Below are positions 9,654 through 20,284 of a DNA stretch of 64,000 nt, piece by piece. This DNA comes from Eustoma russellianum (lineage: Eukaryota > Streptophyta > Magnoliopsida > Gentianales > Gentianaceae). Made by a program: the position numbers and the translations under genes. The number at the start of each line of letters is the position of its first letter. The first letter of the stretch is position 1. The stretch covers positions 3,534,020-3,598,019 of the forward strand of contig AP025054.1 in NCBI GenBank assembly GCA_036186865.1, read 5' to 3'. The notes under the pieces were generated by a model. The model was not told the origin of the DNA. It did not search any database and worked only from the letters and a program-made list of their open reading frames with translations.

Positions 9654-11086
9654 TGTTAGGTCCCTTAGAACACACTAGAAGGGGGGGTTGAATAGTGTGT
9701 TCACCAAGTATGGATATTTTGTGGCTATTTTTCGTTTTTGAGTGCAACCAATACTTGGATGTGTTCTTTAGAAAGATAAAACTTGAAAGACAAGAAAGAA
9801 CACGAGTATGTATAGAGGTTCAAGTCAAGAGACTCTACTCCTCTACCTTCTTGATGTTTCACAAGAAGGATTTTGAAATGGGGATTGTTATTTCTTTTGG
9901 GGGAAACAACAACCAAAACAAAATCAAAAGAATACAAACTAGGCACCTTGCCTAGACCACAACCAAGAGTTCTAACACTTTGAAGTTTTGCCTCCAAAGA
10001 TCTTCTTTGCCCTCAAAGAAATCTTGTAGGGAGAATAGTGCACCACACACTATCAACAAACCCTTCAAAGTTTAGAAAACTTAAACAAAGAGCACCCTTG
10101 CTCCTTGACCAACAATCTACCAAAATCTCTCACAGAAAATCTCACCAAGAAGAAGACTCTTCTTCTTACAATAATCACTCTCAACAATAAAGTAAAGATA
10201 TACAAGGATTACAAATATTTTGAGAGCTTGAGCTTGAGAGGACTTGAGAGCTTGTGTAGTAGAAAGTTGGAGTGGAGAATGAACAAAACCCTTCTTTTAT
10301 CAACCTTCAAACATCTTCCCGTTTGAAACCTTCTGCCCAGCCAATAATGGGATTTGGCATCTTGTGAAGGTACTGCAGCATTCTTGGGAAACAATTTTTG
10401 GCATGTAGCAGCCATTAGAAGAAGATTCAAAAACCTTGGCCAAGAATGGAAACCTGATAACTCTGAGTGTGAGAGAAGACCTGCTGAAACAACACTAAAA
10501 GAGGAGGGTACAAAGAGTCAACTGGTTAGAAAATGAAGCAAAAAGACATTTGTACCGTTGAGCACATGAAGCGCCTAATCTGTTTAAAACATAAGCGTTC
10601 AAAGTAGGATGAAGCGCTTAATGTGAAAGTGAACATGCGTTCGAAGTCACATTAAGCGCCTAATGTTGGCAACTGAATGCGTTCGAAGTGACATGAAGCG
10701 CCTCAAGTAGCACTTCATGCTAGTTCGAACTGAAACTGACATTTTCTCAGAATCAGACTTGGGAAAGCGTGTTAATTCAGAGAAAAGTACTTTTTGACTT
10801 GGTGGAACACTTGAAGCGCTTAAAGTAGCGTTCGAAGTGTTCGTACATTTCATCAAGGCACATGAAGCGCCTGAACCAGGCGTTCGAAGTGCACGCACAT
10901 CCAGACACCTCACATAAAGCGCCTAAAGCAGGCGTTCGAAGTGTACTGGACTTCACCAAGGTACATTAAGCGCCTGAAGTGAGAGTTCAAAGTGTACAAC
11001 TTCAACCCATCAACTTGAAGCGCCTAATCTAACAAATTCAAGTACCAACCTTGTGCAAATCATCAAAACCAAATCATATTCTAACA
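9654..11086 (-). repeat. 3' LTR of copia element
   Basis: 1433 bp, TGTTAG...CTAACA, bracketed by ATCTC on the left and the polypurine region on the right. All small reading frames match those of the other LTR exactly, so I see no divergence. The right third (10565-11030) holds an array of short palindromic repeats. Small reading frames inside it have no recognisable product. Confidence 0.95.
10565..11030. repeat. Array of AAGCGC / TTCGAA palindromic repeats in LTR
   Basis: About nine diverged units, 40-55 bp apart. Each has an AAGCGCYT box followed 8-25 bp later by a GTTCGAA- or GTTCAAAG-like box. Box starts fall near 10568, 10612, 10654, 10695, 10813, 10864, 10915, 10967 and 11016. Several units fold, for example CGCCTG-AAC-CAGGCG near 10868. 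Tandem palindromes in the LTR are a known hallmark of Sireviruses; this unit sequence may be specific to the lineage. The array recurs in the other LTR and, in a shorter form, at 13028-13262. Confidence 0.85.
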
Positions 11087-11170
11087 TTCTCCCTCTTTTT
11101 GATGATTTCACAATATGCATCATTTTAATATACTCCCCCTTGGCAAATGCTCCCCCTCACAAAGTGCATT
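11087..11170 (-). promoter_or_regulatory. Multiple polypurine tracts
   Basis: On the minus strand, just before the 3' LTR, lie three purine tracts: GAGGGGGAG, then AAGGGGGAG, then AAAAAGAGGGAGAA touching the TGTTAG of the LTR. Only the last abuts the LTR, so it is the probable primer for plus-strand DNA. Repeated polypurine tracts are typical of Sireviruses. Confidence 0.85.
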
Positions 11171-11350
11171 AAACTTTTTCAAGAAAAGTACCATATAATC
11201 CCAAAATAAATTTACTTAATAGAAAACACTGATACTTACATCAATCAAGAAGAAAGTAAATTCAAATTACATTCAGAAACGGAAAAGTGTTTTTAGGCAG
11301 CGCAAAACAAAATGAAAATATCAGAAGGAAACGAAAGAATCAGAACCCAA

Positions 11351-12718
11351 CTACAATCCACCACCAGATCCAGCACCACTTCCACCAGGATGCTGCAAAT
11401 CACCAAAATTGAAAGGACTTGACGCATACTCCGCAAAACCACTCATTGGTTGGCTACTTCCACCAGCACCACTTCCACTAGCACCACCAGCTCTACCAGC
11501 ACCACTAGCAGTTCCTGTATCTCCGGCAGCAGCAGCGGTGTCTCCCCCTAAATCATCAAAATCAGAGGGAAAGGATGTCCACGGCATTTGCTGGAGAATA
11601 ACATCCTTAAGAACTCCAAAGCGATATTCATGACGCGCATTTCTAAGCTGAAGGTGCTGAACAGATTGTTCCAAAGATTGAATTTGAGCGCGCAGCTGGT
11701 CAACGGTACTTGATTCAACATTTTCTTGAGGCTCAGCTTCAGCCTCATCATCAAGACCGGGAATGTTCGTGGCTTTACGTTTTTGGGAGTCGATGGCTTG
11801 AACAATGTTGTAATTACTGTAATAGTCCGTGTTCGCCACCGAGGTGAGTTCATTATCAGGAATGACAATACCTTTGGACTTGAGAAGAATGGTGATGAGA
11901 TTGGCAAAGGGTAAGGCCTTGGAAGCTTTCCGAAGAGCAGAAAACATGACCTCAACCATAATCCAGGCAAAATTGAGTTGGGTTTGATTTTTGATGCGGT
12001 AAGTGACGTAGAAATCCATGTTGCTTGGATTTCTTGTCGACTTACCATTCACACAGTAAGTGACAATGGCTAACAAGATGCGATCAATGAGAGCCATGTT
12101 CTGAGTCTTTCGGGAAGGAAAGAACCCCAGATCAAACTTCACATCTTGTTCGGGAATTCCGTATTTACTGCTCCAGTCAAATACAGAAAAGTCACTTAGG
12201 CCTTCGTTTCGGATGCAGAGAATTTCACAGATTTCGGGAATAGAGAAACTGAGGGACGTACCATCAACAACAGTGTTGAGCAAGAAGGATTGAGATTCAG
12301 TTTGTGGAGTAATCCACAGATTTGCATAAAACATCCGGGTGTACTCCCGGGAGAAACTGCGCATGTCAAGCCTGGACCAGAGGAAGGTCCAACCTTGAAA
12401 ATCGAGCAACGACACGATTTGATCCATGTGAGTCTCGGACAAATCACTGAGACTCAGGAGTTTGAGGGGAACAACAGGGCGATTGTTCGTGTGCCATTCT
12501 TCAACGAGCAGACTTGAGTACAGTGACAGGTGTACTCCTTTGTCAATTGGGCGAGGAGATTTCTTGATATCATTATCAAACTTCTTCAACCAAGGAAAGT
12601 TGTCCTTGGTCAGCCCTTCTCGGGTAGTCTTGAGTTCTTCGGGTTCCGCAGTCCCGAGTCCAGCAGTTTTCTTAGTCCTATGAGTGCGTGGGCGTTTTGA
12701 AGGTCCTGCAGAGGCCAT
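11351..12718 (-). CDS. Extra 3' ORF of the copia element, plant-transposon-protein-like
   Basis: 455 aa with a clear ATG, between pol and the 3' LTR, the place where Sireviruses carry their optional env-like ORF. The N-terminus is basic (KRPRTHRTKK). The middle (about residues 40-280) contains a REYTRMFYANLW motif followed by LSFSIPEICEILCI. I associate this with the 'putative plant transposon protein' domain found in plant retroelements; that match is from memory. Near residues 333-358 a short heptad-like stretch suggests a coiled coil, and the tail is rich in Gly, Ala and Ser. I see no signal peptide and no membrane segment, so a true envelope role is not supported. The frame is open throughout, although the rest of the element is damaged. 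Its own 5' region carries the repeat cluster at 13028-13262. Confidence 0.8.
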   Translation of the reverse strand: MASAGPSKRPRTHRTKKTAGLGTAEPEELKTTREGLTKDNFPWLKKFDNDIKKSPRPIDKGVHLSLYSSLLVEEWHTNNRPVVPLKLLSLSDLSETHMDQIVSLLDFQGWTFLWSRLDMRSFSREYTRMFYANLWITPQTESQSFLLNTVVDGTSLSFSIPEICEILCIRNEGLSDFSVFDWSSKYGIPEQDVKFDLGFFPSRKTQNMALIDRILLAIVTYCVNGKSTRNPSNMDFYVTYRIKNQTQLNFAWIMVEVMFSALRKASKALPFANLITILLKSKGIVIPDNELTSVANTDYYSNYNIVQAIDSQKRKATNIPGLDDEAEAEPQENVESSTVDQLRAQIQSLEQSVQHLQLRNARHEYRFGVLKDVILQQMPWTSFPSDFDDLGGDTAAAAGDTGTASGAGRAGGASGSGAGGSSQPMSGFAEYASSPFNFGDLQHPGGSGAGSGGGL

Positions 12719-13027
12719 TTTTAGGGAAAGGAGTGAAAGAGTTCTGGAAGATTGAATGGAAATGAAAGCTTGATTGAATGGGGGTGAAAGCTGGGAGAGA
12801 GAATTTATAGTGGGAGATGAAGAAGATGAAGAGATGGAGGAAGTAATGGATAGTTAGAGAGTGGAGAAGTGGAGGAGAGAAAGGAGGAAGGTGAAATGAA
12901 TTTTGGGAAAATGGGGAAGGGAAGAGGGAGGTCGTGGGAAAGAGGGAGAGAGAAAAACTGGCGGCAGGAGTTTGATGGTCATTGAATGGCGCGAAACTGA
13001 AGAGACGGCGGAAATGACAGTGAAGAA

Positions 13028-13262
13028 TTAGGGTTGAAGCGCCTCAAGTGACTTCGAACGGCTTCATGCAAACGGATGAAGCGCTTGAAGTAACTTTGAA
13101 CGAGTGAGGAAATTCAGATGAAGCGCTTAAAATCACATCGAACGCGTGAACATACTCGGATAAAGCGCTTGATGTCACTTTGAACAAGTGACATCCTTAA
13201 CATCAAGCGCTTGATGTGATATCGAACGCCTAAGCAATCTAAGATGAAGCGCTTCATGTCTA
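13028..13262. repeat. Second cluster of AAGCGC repeats, between pol and extra ORF
   Basis: Six units about 43 bp apart, with box starts near 13034, 13079, 13122, 13165, 13207 and 13249. They pair AAGCGCTT or AAGCGCCT with a downstream TCGAAC or TTGAAC. The box type matches the LTR array. The cluster sits in the 600-bp gap between the end of pol (13315) and the start of the extra ORF (12718). Confidence 0.85.
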
Positions 13263-13314
13263 CTGATGTTGAAAATTTTTGAAATTTTCATGCTCAAAAC
13301 TCAAGATGGTTTTG

Positions 13315-16300
13315 TCAACCCATATTGAGCAACCCCAACCTATTTCTTATAGATAAGAATACATCACTAGGCAAGGGTTTCGTGAAAATGTCCGCAAGTT
13401 GGTCATGTGTAGGAACAAATTCTACACTTACCAAGTTCTTTTGTACACAATCACGGATGAAATGATACCTCACTTCAATGTGCTTAGTCCGACTATGTTG
13501 GACGGGGTTTTGTGCAATATTTATGGCGGACGTGTTATCACACAAAATTGGCACCTTTGAGAAGTGAATGTTATAATCATTTAACGTGTTAGTCATCCAT
13601 AACAATTGTGCACAACACGAGGCGGCCGACACATATTCGGATTCCGCCGTAGAGAGAGACACACTGTTTTGTTTCTTGGAGTACCAAGAAACGAGACAAT
13701 CTCCAAGAAACTGACAAGTTCCGGAGGTGCTCTTTCTATCAACTAGACTCCCCGTATAATCGGAGTCACAATAACCTCTTAAATCAAAACATGCATTCTT
13801 AGGATAAAATAAACCAAATTTCAAAGTACTTCTAAGGTATCTAAGGATGCGTTTTACCGCAATAAAATGCATCTCCCTAGGATCACTTTGAAATCTAGCA
13901 CATAAGCATACCGCATGTAAAATATCGGGTCTACTAGCCGTTAAGTAAAGTAGACTACCTATAATGCCACGATACAAGGTTACCTCGACATGTTTTCCCT
14001 TTTCATCCTTGTCAAGCTTTGCACTTGTGCTCATTGGAGTGTTCACCTCTCTTCCTTCACCAAAATTGTACTTTTTGAGCAAGTCTCTTGTGTATTTGGC
14101 TTGGGAAATGTACACACCATCTTTGGTTTGCTTGATTTGTAATCCAAGGAAATAGTTTAGCTCGCCCATCATGCTCATCTCGAACTCACCTTGCATAAGA
14201 CTAGCAAATTGCTCACAAAGACAATTGTTAGTAGCACCGAAAATAATATCATCAACATATACTTGAACAATTAAATGATTCCTACCTTGTTCTTTTATGA
14301 ACAAAGTAGTGTCAACTTTACCTCTTGAAAAACCATTATTAAGAAGAAAAGTACTTAACCTCTCGTACCAAGCTCTTGGAGCTTGTTTGAGGCCGTAAAG
14401 AGCCTTTTTAAGTTTGAAGACATGATGTGGTGAATCATGACATTCAAACCCGGGAGGTTGTGCAACATACACTTCCTCTTGAATAACACCATTCAAGAAT
14501 GCGGATTTAACATCCATTTGGTAAAGTGTAAAATCTCTATAACAAGCATATGCTAACAACATTCTAATAGCTTCAAGCCGTGCTACGGGTGCAAATGTCT
14601 CATCAAAATCAATACCTTCTTCTTGACGATATCCTTGAGCAACTAACCTAGCCTTGTTTCTAGTGACATTACCTTGATCATCCATCTTGTTACGAAAGAC
14701 CCATTTCGTACCAATAATAGGATGATCGTTTGGTTTGGGAACTAACTCCCAAACATCACTTCTTTCAAATTGGTTTAATTCTTCTTGCATAGCCAAGATC
14801 CAATTTTCATCAAGAAGTGCTTCTTTAATATTTTTAGGCTCTATAAGAGAGACAAATGCATTCTCTCTATATTGCCTTCGTGTGGTGATACCTCTATTTA
14901 AATCACCTATGACTAACTCTTGAGGGTGAGAACTTTTGTGCTTAAATGATCTAGGAAGATTGGATACATCACCTCCAACTTCCCTTTGATCATGTTCCGG
15001 AAGAGATGAACCTTCATCATTGTCATGACCCTCATGTTCCGGAATGTGTGATGCATTTTCTACATTTTGTGAATCAACATGAGTAGAAGAGACATTTTTA
15101 CTTGACTCACTAAGTTCATTTACACAAGGTGGAGGAGTGCCTTCAAGAGGTTCAACTCTCAAATCAACGAAGATGTTTCCATTTGGAGGATCATCAACGA
15201 TTTCTCGTTGAGGAACAACCATAGGAACATCCTCAAAAATTTCTTCTTGAGGAGTCACATCTTCATCCTCTACACAATCCTCATTAAGTTTAGGTTCATC
15301 ACTAAGTGACTCATTAAACTTAACATGGATTGATTCTTCCACCTTTTGACTCCTTTTGTTGAAAACACGAAATGCTTTACTATTTGAGGCATAACCTAAA
15401 AAGATACCTTCATCCGCTTTGAGGTCAAGTTTGTCCAAAGTATCTTTGGTATTAAGTATAAAACACTTGCAACCAAAGACTTTGAAATACCCAATGTTGG
15501 GAACTTTTCCATTCCAAAGCTCATAAGGTGTCACATTTAGGTATGGTCTCAAATAGACACGATTGATCACATGGCAAGCGGCATTAACCGCTTCGGCCCA
15601 AAAATACTTGGGCAAACCGAACTCGTTTAACATTGCTCTACACATTTCTTGTAGAGTTCTATTTTTCCGTTCGGCCACACCATTTTGTTGAGGAGTTCTA
15701 GGTGCCGAAAGATCATGAGAGTATCCTTTGGATACACAAAACCTTTCGAAATCACCATCGAACTCACCACCACGATCACTACGGATGGTTTTGATGGTGT
15801 CACCCACATGATTTTCCAATCGTTTACTTAGACTTACAAACTCACTACATGCATCACTTTTCTTAGCAAGAAACATCACCCACGTATAACGAGTATAGTC
15901 ATCTACAACCACGAAGGTGTAATGTTTGCCACCCAAGCTTCTTGTTCCAACATCCCCATACAAATCCATATGAAGCAATTGTAGGGGCTTGGAGGTGGAA
16001 ATATTTGTCTTGGGTTTGAAACTTGTTTTCACAAGTTTCGCCTTTTGACAAGTGTCACATAAGTCATTGTTTTCAAAACTCATTTTAGGAAGGCCTCGGA
16101 CTTTTTCATTTTCGCAAATAAATTTAAATGTTTTGAAACATACATGTCCGAGACGTCTATGCCATAGTTGCGTCAAATCATTCTTAGCAACTAGACACGA
16201 TACATTTTGAGAAACCAAATCATTGATGCTAACTTTGTAAATATTTTTGAAACGCAAAACCTCAAATAAAATCTTTTCTTCCTTTTTCACAACACACTTT

Positions 16301-16600
16301 GTTTTCAAAAACGTTACCTCATAATTAGCATCACAAAGTTGACTGACACTTATCAAGTTAAACTTAAGACCTACAACATATAAGACATCACTAAGAGAGA
16401 AGGAATCGTTACCCACAATACCATGTCCTTTGATTTGGCCTTTGCTACCGCCAAAGTGGACAACTCCTCCGTCTTGCATAGTGAGTCTATGGAAGAGACG
16501 TTTGTCTCCCGTCATATGGTTGGAACACCCACTGTCCACGACCCATTTGACCTTCTTGTCTTCGCTTTCTCCATTGAGTGCTAGGGCCTACAAAAGAACC
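13315..16600 (-). CDS. pol: copia Pol: protease, integrase, reverse transcriptase, RNase H
   Basis: From N to C: aspartic protease (WVVDSGCSNHMTGD), GAG-pre-integrase (LWHRRLGH and a C-x2-C near it), integrase core (HMDLYG, TIRSDRGGEFD and the E of NGVAERKNRT), reverse transcriptase (KARLVAQGY, MDVKSAFLNG and catalytic YVDDIIFG) and RNase H (CDSDYTG, STAESEY, NSVSLS). It ends normally in the LADIFTKPL region. The frame is intact for over 1070 codons. It has no start of its own: it opens just after a stop near 16590, where it should be fused to gag, so expression would need a frameshift. The protein makes, cuts and inserts the cDNA. The long intact frame suggests recent activity. Confidence 0.93.
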
Positions 16601-18478
16601 ATATGAAGTTGGTACCCTTTTTATTTTGGGTCCTTGAAGGTTAGTTACCTTCATCTCGCCTTTCGGCACCCACACAAGATTCTTATTATTCTTAGCTCTA
16701 CATACTCTTTCTACATGACCTTTCCTATTGCAATAAAAACATGTAGGAGTATGCTTGTGTGTTGGTGCATGCTTGTGCAAATGTTTGTGTATTGGCACAT
16801 GTCGTGTTTCCTTCTTAGGAACCACCTTCTTTGGGATAGTAGAAGGTTTTTGTTTCACAACATGGACCAAAGGTTGTGATACCTTTGGTGCATTAGCCTT
16901 TGGTTTAGGCATGTGCCTTTGCTTCTTCAAGGAGGTTTTAGACTCCTTGATCACTTGTGTTTGTTCCTTTTTGTTTCCCTTCTTAGATGCATACATGACA
17001 CTAGGTTTGACTTTCATACTTGGTCTAGATGCATCTTTATTCTTTATCTCTTTAGCACCTACCCTTGAATCATTTTTCTTATCCTCAAGGGCTTGAGCAC
17101 ATGATTTCATCAAATCATGTTTCTCTTCAAGTGCAATCACATGCATTGTTAAAAATATGTCATGCTCAAGTTGCAATGCAATGTGATTCTCTAACGTGTC
17201 ATTATACTCATTTATGCATGCTTTAAACTCTTTCTTGACACGTTGATATTTTAAATCAAGGAGATCATTTTCTTGTATTAAATCATCTCGTTCATCAATA
17301 AATTTATAATGAGATGAAATGTTGCATACCTCCTTGTCATCGTCGATGGCCATTAGTGCAAAGAACTCCTTGTCAAGATCATCTTCCACCACCCCCGTGA
17401 GTGCAAGATCATCCCTATCGCCATTGTCGCTTTCGGATCCGGAAAGAAAACTCTCCCAATGGGCTACCTCCGCTTGCAAGGCCTTCTTCCTTTGGTAGAT
17501 GGCCTTCTTGTCTTTGAGTTGCGGCTCTTTCACCCGACAATCCTTCATGAAATGACCAAGCTTCCCACATTTGTAGCATTTATTCTCTTGGTCCTTCACC
17601 TTGTCCTTGGGGTATCTTTCCTTGACGAATCTCCTTGCTTCGTCACCATTTTTTCTTGCAATACGTCGGAATCTTTTGACAAGAAGTCCGACTTCATCAT
17701 CCGAGTCCTCCGACTCTACGACCAACGCCTTTGAAGATTGGCGAATAGGATCATTCTTTTCTTGTGCATCTAAATGAATCTCATAAGTGATGAGATTCCC
17801 GTATAACTCGTCCAAGGTGATTGTTTCAAGATCCTTGGACTCCTCAATGGCCGTAACTTTTGCATTCCATTCTCTTCCTAAACTGTTTAGGAAGCAATGG
17901 TTTAAATCTTCTTGTTCTATCTTCTTGCCAACCGCTTTGAGAAGGTTGACAAGTTTGGTGAATCTTTGGATGGACTCTTCAATCTTTTCACCTTTGGGGA
18001 CAGTGAAGTTGTAAAATTGTTTTATCAACTGTCTCCTTTTGGCCTTTCTTACTTGAGAAGTTCCTTCATGGATCATCTCAAGCTTTGTCCAAGCCTCATG
18101 TGCGGATTGGACACCTTGAATCTGAGCTCTCTCATTTGTGGAAAGAGAGCTATTTAAAATAGCAAGAGCCTTGCTATTTATGGCCAACTGGAACTCCTCC
18201 TCCGGGGAAGGATCATCAATATCAATGGGAATCATAGATCCTTTTGAGACCTCAACCCATATTCTGTGAGAACAAGAACGCAAGTACGTTTCCATGTTTG
18301 ACTTCCACAGTGGGTAGTTTAAAGGGTCAAACATGGGAACTTTAACATGAACATTTGAGATAGAAGGGAATAGGGTTTCCTGCCTCCTTCTTCTGGAAAT
18401 ATCAGCAGTAGGAGAACTCACATCCTCATCAACAGAGGCCTGCCTCCTTCTTCTGGAGGTTTCAGCAGTAGGAGAACC
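16487..18478 (-). pseudogene. gag: copia Gag, 5'-truncated and frame-shifted from pol
   Basis: Structural protein of the retroelement particle. It begins with two copies of a short repeat (SPTAETSRRRRQ and SPTADISRRRRQ, 60 bp apart), then a UBN2-type gag domain (DPLNYPLWKSNMETYL through about residue 250). A first CCHC knuckle lies at about residues 302-315 (CYKCGKLGHFMKDC) and a second near 580-594 (CFYCNRKGHVERVC), separated by a Lys-rich linker. The frame has no ATG: it runs into the rearrangement junction at 18482, so the true start is lost. At the 3' end it overlaps pol in another frame and ends at 16487. The continuity of protein sequence points to a one-base difference near 16584-16588. 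Confidence 0.88.
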
Positions 18479-18481
18479 CAA

Positions 18482-18539
18482 ATCATTTGTATAGAAAGAT
18501 CATTTGTAAGTTATAGAAAGATCATTTGTAAGTTTCAGC
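18482..18539. other. Rearrangement junction with templated filler
   Basis: 58 bp between the broken gag start and the copied segment A. It contains ATCATTTGTATAGAAAGAT (18482-18500), an exact copy of 7974-7992 inside segment A, followed by two more partial copies ending CATTTGTAAG. Serial short copies of nearby DNA are what templated end-joining leaves. Confidence 0.75.
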
Positions 18540-20284
18540 AATAGCCAACTCATCATCATCGAGGGTCAAGTGGTCCCAAAGGTAAGTAAGTTCAAGTAAT
18601 TAAGATCATTTGTATAGAAAGATGTGGACATAGAGAGTGACTTAGTACACCGAATTCAGGCAGGTTGGTGTAGTTGGAGGGTGGCCTTAAGGGTACCGTG
18701 TGACAAGAATTTTCCAACTAAATTAAAAGGAAAATTTTATAGGGTGGCAGTGCGACCGACAATGTTATATGGAACAGACTGCTGGGCCATCAAGAAGACG
18801 CAGTCACAGAAGATGGAAGTGGCAGATATGAGGATGTTGAGGTGGATGTGTGGGCATACAAGACATGATAAGAAATGAGGTATATAGAGAAAGGTTAGGG
18901 GTGACTAGTGTAACAGATAATATAAGAGAGGAAAGACTGAGATGGCTTGAGCATGTCAAGAGTAGACAGACAACGGCGTCTGTTAGAGCAATTGAAAGCC
19001 TCATTGTAGAAGGGAAGAGAAGTAAAGGCAGGCCCAAACTGACGTGAGACGAGCAGATTATGCATGACTTACTAGAGTTGCACCTCTCTGAGGACATTGT
19101 CCAGGATAGGAGTTCATAGAGACAGAAGATTAAGGTTAAGGAAGCTTAGACAGGTTATAGGGGCACCTTAGAGGATTAGATTGTATTTACACTGTAGGTT
19201 GACTTTGTACCTTTTTGTTTCGGTATTTGTCTTTCAACTATTTGTGCATATCCACTGTTATGACTATTTTAATATCGAAAGATTTCTGTTTATGTTTAAT
19301 AAAATCCCTTACTAGTACATATTCCTTGTGCTATATATGAAGTACATATAGAGCTGAATATCTCAGTGGAAACAAACTCTCTATTCTTTGGGATGTAGGT
19401 ATTGTTTGCCTACCACTCACCCTTCTCAGACCTTAGCGATAGCTTTTGCTGTCGTTGTGATATATTGAGTATGTTAAGTGTTTGATTAGTGTTTGTAGAG
19501 ATGATTTGATGTTAACATGGATGGTTGTTCCAAAAGAAGTTCAGTGTCAAAAACTATAAATCAACCAACTGAAAAATACTGGTAGTATATCATTTACAAT
19601 ATATAAAATAGTGAACATGATATTCGTTTTAATTCTAGCAAAGAGCTATTTAATAAAATGAAATCTATTATCACAAATATTGCATTATTTCGTAGAGTAA
19701 TTATTAGTTTATATATTGAAAAATATAGCAGTGAAAAAAACTTACTTTTCAACATAGTTGGTCCCTCTATCCAAATATATTTTTCGCAATTGATCTCTTA
19801 ACATAGTTTAATATATGGGCATAGTTGACTTTTCAACATTGTGTTTTTGCGCTATGTTGAAAACTGTGGTAATATTTTTAAGGAAAAATGAGTACGTTAG
19901 AGAACATCTATGTTTATAAATGGTGTTCAAATGTATAAAAAACGAAATTATACAAAAACAAGAGTATATTACACTATAATATCAAGTAATTAGATCTGAT
20001 TAACATGCCAGAAAACCAGACAAACTGGTGTTCCAATCAACTATTAAAAGAATATGGGTAAAAAACAGTAATTTTATTGTGATTATGGAGCAACTAATGA
20101 TCCAATAAAATAATGACAAATAAGCTTTATCTACATGCAAACAAGATGGTGATTGGCCAAAACAAGTGACTCATAAATATTCTACACATTTCATTTGTCA
20201 TGTATCAATTAATCATAATTATTCCTTGACCATTTTAAAATTTGTGGGAAACAAAAGGACATCATGAATCACGGATGAGATCTC
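18540..20284. repeat. Segment A', copy of 7909-9653 inside the element
   Basis: It matches segment A at an offset of 10631 and includes the bases ATCTC directly before the LTR start. It occupies the place where the element's leader and primer-binding site should be. See the finding on its origin. Confidence 0.95.
18619..19496 (+). mobile_element. RTE LINE fragment, second copy
   Basis: The duplicate of 7988-8865 carried by segment A', with the same frame break and stop. It is not an independent insertion. Confidence 0.85.

Noticed and set aside
9695..11000. Reading frames in the LTR (60-90 aa) as genes
   Set aside because: They are repeated in both LTRs, have no domain, and several run through the palindromic repeat array.
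7909..11086. A single 3.2-kb LTR starting at 7909
   Set aside because: TGTTAG...CTAACA ends, the ATCTC duplication at 9649 and 21718, and the remnant at 1343 all place the LTR start at 9654. The part before it contains an unrelated RTE fragment.
11351..12718. Calling the extra ORF a retroviral envelope
   Set aside because: No signal peptide, membrane segment or cleavage-type motif is visible.
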